Below the pieces are notes generated by a model. The model saw only the letters and a program-made list of their open reading frames with translations, searched no databases and was not told the DNA's origin. This document shows, piece after piece, positions 59,959-64,000 of a stretch of 64,000 nt of DNA. The stretch lies in the NCBI GenBank assembly GCA_002837195.1, contig KZ478068.1, positions 1 through 64,000 on the forward strand, given 5' to 3'. Source of the DNA: Enterobacterales bacterium CwR94. GTDB taxonomy: Bacteria; Pseudomonadota; Gammaproteobacteria; Enterobacterales; Enterobacteriaceae. Each line of letters opens with the position of its first letter. Position 1 is the first letter of the stretch. The position numbers and the translations under genes were made by a program.

Positions 59959-61041
59959 CTATATGCCTTTGGCGGCCTGAACGACAAAACCGGATTGTTG
60001 GGCTTCCGCAGACAGGCGTTGTTGTAACGCTTGTGCCTGCTGACGAGACGGGAAATGCCCTAACTGAACGCGGTAAACGTTGTCGGGCGTGGTGTCCACC
60101 GCCCAACTGACGCCAAACTGCTGGCCGAGGGATTTTGCTAACGACTGCGCGCGAGCGGCATCTTTCACGGCAGCGACTTGCACCATCCAGTTTCCGTTCG
60201 TTGTCGCGGGCACATTCGTTGTGACGGACGCTGAAACCGGGGCGGCAACGACAGCGGCTACCGGTTCGCTACCTTCTAACACGCCCGCTCTTAAGGGCTG
60301 AGCGGCACCCAGAAAACCGCTGCTGCGCACGGGCGCGCCAAGATTATCTTCTGAAGTCAGTGTGCGATTATCAATGGCCCGGCTTTCAGCCGCAGGTTGG
60401 CTGACCGGTGCCGCTGCGGGGGTGCCCATAATGGTCATCCCACCATTAAGATCGGGCCGCGAGGGCAGGGCATAGCTCTGCTTGGCAACAACGGTACCCA
60501 CTGTGCCAGGACCTGATAGCGTGCCATCGGGGGCCACCTTGATATAGTCGACGCGCACTTTGGTGTTATTGGAAATATTCAGGCGATCGCCCGCCGCGCG
60601 TGACAGATCAATAATGCGCCCGGGAGTATAGGGGCCACGATCATTCACACGAACGACAATCTGACGGCCATTGGCCATGTTGGTGACGCGAACATAGCTC
60701 GGCAGTGGCAGCGTAGGGTGGGCCGCGGTTAAGCCATCGGGATTAAACGTCTCTCCCAGCGCGGTACGGTTGCCGCTGGCCTCATCGCCATACCAGGCAG
60801 CAAGCCCGACTTCACTGAAGTTCGACGGGTCTTTGACAATCTTATAGTTTTTGCCATTGACGCTGTAATCCTGACTTGTTCGTGGATCAACCGGTTCATA
60901 TTGCGGTTCAACACCACCGATTTCGGTGATCGGACCGTTATATGCAGCGGGTTGTGGGGCCGGGGCTTGCTGTTGTGGTGGTACAGTACAGGCCGCCAGC
61001 ATCAGTGATGCGCCCGCTATCCAAAGCCAATCCTTACGCAT
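59959..61041 (-). CDS. rlpA: Septal-ring lytic transglycosylase lipoprotein RlpA
   Basis: A 360-residue outer membrane lipoprotein: lipobox LMLAACT, a double-psi beta-barrel (GLAAWYGDEASGNRTALGE, VRVNDRGPYTPGRIIDLSRAAG) with the catalytic Asp, a Pro/Ala-rich linker, and a C-terminal SPOR domain (GNWMVQVAAVKDAARAQSLA) that binds denuded septal glycan. ATG at 61041 begins the signal peptide. Confidence 0.96.
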   Translation of the reverse strand: MRKDWLWIAGASLMLAACTVPPQQQAPAPQPAAYNGPITEIGGVEPQYEPVDPRTSQDYSVNGKNYKIVKDPSNFSEVGLAAWYGDEASGNRTALGETFNPDGLTAAHPTLPLPSYVRVTNMANGRQIVVRVNDRGPYTPGRIIDLSRAAGDRLNISNNTKVRVDYIKVAPDGTLSGPGTVGTVVAKQSYALPSRPDLNGGMTIMGTPAAAPVSQPAAESRAIDNRTLTSEDNLGAPVRSSGFLGAAQPLRAGVLEGSEPVAAVVAAPVSASVTTNVPATTNGNWMVQVAAVKDAARAQSLAKSLGQQFGVSWAVDTTPDNVYRVQLGHFPSRQQAQALQQRLSAEAQQSGFVVQAAKGI

Positions 61042-61051
61042 GTTTCGCCTC

Positions 61052-62170
61052 TTAAACGCTTTTCGACAACATTTTTCTGTGTGTGTGGATCGACATAATA
61101 ATGCCAAATCCCGCCATCAAGACTATCAAGGCGGAACCGCCATAACTCACTAAAGGTAATGGCACGCCCACAACCGGTAAGATACCACTGACCATGCCGA
61201 TGTTAACAAAAACATAAACGAACAAAATCAGCATTAATCCGCCTACCATGACGCGACCAAACGTGGTTTGCGCGCGGGCGGCAATCATCAGTCCGCGAAT
61301 AATCACTAATAGGTAAAGGGCCAGTAGAACAATGACGCCGATTAGGCCTAATTCTTCTGACAACACGGCGAAGATAAAGTCAGTATGTCGCTCTGGCAAA
61401 AACTCAAGTTGTGACTGGGTGCCGTGCAACCAGCCTTTACCGCGTAAACCACCCGAACCAATCGCAATTTTCGATTGAATGATGTGATAGCCCGCACCCA
61501 GGGGATCGCTTTCCGGGTCCAGTAGCATCATCACGCGATCGCGTTGGTAATCGTGCATCAGGAAGAACCACAGAATGGGGATAAAGGCGGCGACCAGCAC
61601 CACGGCAATACCAATCAGTCGCCAGCTCAAGCCCGCCAGGAACAGGACAAACATGCCCGAGGCACACACCAGAATGGAGGTGCCGAGATCGGGCTGGGCA
61701 GCAACCAATAAGGTGGGAACAAAGATCAATAATAGCGCAAGGCCCGTATTTTTTAATGAAGGCGGGCAGACGTCACGGTTCATAAAACGCGCGACCATCA
61801 GCGGTACCGCAATTTTGGCTATTTCAGAGGGCTGAAAGCGAACAAAACCGAGATCAAGCCAGCGCTGCGCCCCTTTACTGATCTGACCAAACACATCAAC
61901 AGCAATCAATAGAATGACGCAAAAGATATACAGATAAGGAGCCCAGCCTTCATAGATGCGCGGGGGGATCTGTGCCATCACGACCATGACCACAAAGCCC
62001 ATCATGATTTGCACCAGCTTGCGTTCCATCATACCCGGATCCTGGCCGCTGGCGCTCCACATCACCACGGAGCTATAAATCAGCAGCGCCAGAATACAGA
62101 GTAAAAAAATGGGATCGATATGGATACGCGTCCAGATCGAGCGTTTTTGCGGGTCGTCGTTCATCGACAT
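61052..62170 (-). CDS. mrdB: Rod-shape glycosyltransferase RodA (MrdB)
   Basis: A 372-residue SEDS protein with ten membrane spans; [27 protein letters not shown] and [15 protein letters not shown] (with the active-site Asp loop nearby) match E. coli RodA. It polymerises lipid II in the elongation complex with PBP2. Two bases separate it from mrdA. Confidence 0.98.
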   Translation of the reverse strand: MSMNDDPQKRSIWTRIHIDPIFLLCILALLIYSSVVMWSASGQDPGMMERKLVQIMMGFVVMVVMAQIPPRIYEGWAPYLYIFCVILLIAVDVFGQISKGAQRWLDLGFVRFQPSEIAKIAVPLMVARFMNRDVCPPSLKNTGLALLLIFVPTLLVAAQPDLGTSILVCASGMFVLFLAGLSWRLIGIAVVLVAAFIPILWFFLMHDYQRDRVMMLLDPESDPLGAGYHIIQSKIAIGSGGLRGKGWLHGTQSQLEFLPERHTDFIFAVLSEELGLIGVIVLLALYLLVIIRGLMIAARAQTTFGRVMVGGLMLILFVYVFVNIGMVSGILPVVGVPLPLVSYGGSALIVLMAGFGIIMSIHTHRKMLSKSV

Positions 62171-62172
62171 AA

Positions 62173-64000
62173 TTATTCGCCCTCAAAACCCGGCGGTACA
62201 GGATCCGCATCAGGCAAATTGGTGTTGGTATCGCCGAGCATTATGTGATCCAAAATCTGGCGCATCACCGTGCCGACAGCCGGGCCTGCACCGCCATTCT
62301 CCAGGATCATGGCGATAGCCACGCGGGGATTGTCATAGGGTGCATAGGCGGTCATCAATTTATGATCGCGCAGATGTTCAGCGATCTTGTGCGCGTTGTA
62401 GGTTTCATTCTCTTTTAAGCCAAAGACCTGCGCCGTACCGGATTTTGCCGCAATTTTGTATTTGGCATCGGCAAAACTTTTGTGCGCGGTGCCGTTGGCG
62501 CGATTGGCCACGCCGTACATACCGTCTTTGGCGATTTCCCAGTATCCCGAGTGAATATCAGCAATCGGTGGCAGAGTCGGTTGTTTAAACGGCACTAACA
62601 CGCCATTTTCGCGCGTGGCACGCAGGAAATGGGGCACTTTCACCACGCCGTCATTGATCAGTGACATCAATGCTTTATTCATCTGCATGGGGGTTGCTGT
62701 CCAGTATCCCTGGCCAATCCCGACCGGAATGGTGTCACCCTGATACCAGGGCTTTTTAAAACGCTTCACCTTCCATTCGCGGGTCGGCATGTTACCCGCT
62801 CGCTCTTCAGCCAGATCGATACCGGTAAAATGGCCGTAGCCAAATTTTTCCATCCAGGCCGAAAGGCGATCAATCCCCATGTCATAAGCGACCTGATAGA
62901 AGAAGGTATCGGCGGATTCTTCAAGCGACTTGGTCACATTCAATCGGCCATGTCCCCATTTTTTCCAGTCGCGATAACGTTTTTCTGAGCCCGGTAGCTG
63001 CCACCAACCCGGGTCAAACAGAGATGTATTGCGTGTGATCACGCCTGCGCTGAGCGCCGAGACGGCCACATAGGGCTTAACCGTTGAGGCCGGTGGGTAC
63101 AAACCCTGGGTGGCACGGTTGATCAGTGGGCGGTTTTCATCAGCCAACAGGGCTTTGTAATCCGCGCTGGAGATGCCGTCGACAAACAGATTGGGATCGT
63201 AGCTCGGGGTTGACACCATCGCCAACAAATCACCATTGCGCGGATCGGTAACCACAACGGCTGCGCGGCTGCCTGCCAGCAGGGTTTCAATATACTGTTG
63301 CAGCTTGAGGTCAACTGTCAGATAGATATCACGACCCGCCTGCGGAGACTGCTCATGTAATTGGCGGATCACGCGGCCACGGTTATTGACTTCCACCTCT
63401 TCGTAGCCGGTTTTGCCGTGCAGTACGTCTTCGTAATAACGTTCGATACCCAGTTTGCCGATATCATGGGTGGCGGCGTAATTGGGCCACTTACCCTCTT
63501 TAGACAGGCGCTCTACGTCGCGATCGTTGATTTTCGACACGTAGCCGATAACGTGGGTCAGTGCAGAACCATAAGGATAATAGCGGCGTTGATAGCCTTT
63601 CACTTCCACGCCGGGGAAACGATACTGGTTCACCGCAAAGCGGGCGACCTGCACCTCATTCAATCCCACTTTGACCGGAATAGAGGTGAAACGGCGTGAG
63701 CGTCTTTTCTCTTTGCGAAACGCTTCAATATCGTCATCGGTGAGATCGGCAACCTGACGCAGTTGATCGAGCGTTTTTTCGAGATCGTCGACTTTTTCTG
63801 GTACCAGTTCTAACTGGTAGATGGTGCGATTTAACGCCAGCGGAATGCCGTTGCGATCATAAATGATTCCGCGACTGGGTGAGACGGGCACCAACTTGAT
63901 GCGGTTCTCATTCGAACGGGTTTGATAATCTTCGTGACGTAAAATTTGCAGGTGATACAGATTGGCGATCAGCACGCCCGTCAGGAGCAGAATGCCGCCA
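62173..64000 (-). CDS. mrdA: Penicillin-binding protein 2 (MrdA), 5' end outside window
   Basis: The transpeptidase of the elongation complex. About 608 of the expected 633 residues are present; the reading frame is still open at the right edge with [18 protein letters not shown], the membrane anchor. Motifs: catalytic Ser in [11 protein letters not shown] in [16 protein letters not shown]. It is co-transcribed with mrdB. Confidence 0.98.
   Translation of the reverse strand, partial: GGILLLTGVLIANLYHLQILRHEDYQTRSNENRIKLVPVSPSRGIIYDRNGIPLALNRTIYQLELVPEKVDDLEKTLDQLRQVADLTDDDIEAFRKEKRRSRRFTSIPVKVGLNEVQVARFAVNQYRFPGVEVKGYQRRYYPYGSALTHVIGYVSKINDRDVERLSKEGKWPNYAATHDIGKLGIERYYEDVLHGKTGYEEVEVNNRGRVIRQLHEQSPQAGRDIYLTVDLKLQQYIETLLAGSRAAVVVTDPRNGDLLAMVSTPSYDPNLFVDGISSADYKALLADENRPLINRATQGLYPPASTVKPYVAVSALSAGVITRNTSLFDPGWWQLPGSEKRYRDWKKWGHGRLNVTKSLEESADTFFYQVAYDMGIDRLSAWMEKFGYGHFTGIDLAEERAGNMPTREWKVKRFKKPWYQGDTIPVGIGQGYWTATPMQMNKALMSLINDGVVKVPHFLRATRENGVLVPFKQPTLPPIADIHSGYWEIAKDGMYGVANRANGTAHKSFADAKYKIAAKSGTAQVFGLKENETYNAHKIAEHLRDHKLMTAYAPYDNPRVAIAMILENGGAGPAVGTVMRQILDHIMLGDTNTNLPDADPVPPGFEGE

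Overview
This 64 kb window is chromosome of a gamma-proteobacterium of the order Enterobacterales, most likely family Enterobacteriaceae. The right end carries the pagP-cspE-crcB-ybeM-tatE-lipA-lipB-ybeD-dacA-rlpA-mrdB-mrdA block in the same order as in Escherichia coli. Other E. coli-type neighbourhoods are also present: ygbI/ltnD-otnK-otnC-otnI-ygbN, the divergent pair sutR(ydcN)/ydcO, ortT, yohP and a DinI/MsgA gene. The genus cannot be fixed from the sequence alone.

Layout. 1-2.3 kb: AT-rich prophage remnant with the end of a tail-type protein, a Lom/Ail outer membrane protein, and a two-gene SOS operon whose second product looks like an already processed, catalytically dead UmuD'. 2.5-3.5 kb: a type I-F CRISPR array of 16 repeats with no cas genes in the window, followed by tRNA-Arg(TCT). 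3.9-8.3 kb: a BvgS/EvgS-like hybrid kinase divergent from an RcsB-like regulator. 8.3-10.6 kb: a cold-shock gene and small exported proteins. 10.6-15 kb: an odd fimbrial locus with a usher shortened at both ends, a tip-adhesin-like protein, and no chaperone or major pilin. 15.1-23.8 kb: a DagR/LevR-type sigma-54 activator, a near-consensus -24/-12 promoter, and an eight-gene operon: sorD-like dehydrogenase, mannose-family PTS IIA-IIB-IIC-IID, MtlD-like dehydrogenase, 3-hexulose-6-phosphate synthase and 6-phospho-3-hexuloisomerase. 24.2-27.2 kb: a second two-component system beside a structured inverted-repeat element. 27.2-31.9 kb: an AscG-like repressor and a lactose/cellobiose-type PTS with a 6-phospho-beta-glucosidase. 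32-36.6 kb: an ABC importer of the Fe3+/2-aminoethylphosphonate class with a histidine phosphatase behind a Pho-box-like site. 36.7-46.2 kb: two half-size DMT transporters with a LysR regulator, DUF2513, a third two-component system, a small lipoprotein, ortT with an FNR-like site, an IMPase-family phosphatase, a LexA-controlled MsgA/DinI gene, an iron-type alcohol dehydrogenase, and the BenE/SutR pair. 46.2-52.4 kb: complete four-carbon acid sugar (threonate/tetronate) catabolic operon. 52.4-64 kb: small proteins and the core envelope/lipoate/cell-shape block.

The window mixes a conserved backbone (right quarter) with accessory catabolic and surface functions. The most unusual item is the sigma-54 PTS operon. 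It follows the L-sorbose (sor) operon order but ends in HPS and PHI, the two ribulose-monophosphate enzymes. This suggests a sugar or hexitol route passing through D-arabino-hex-3-ulose 6-phosphate. All functional calls rest on motif and sequence recognition by eye; no database search was run.
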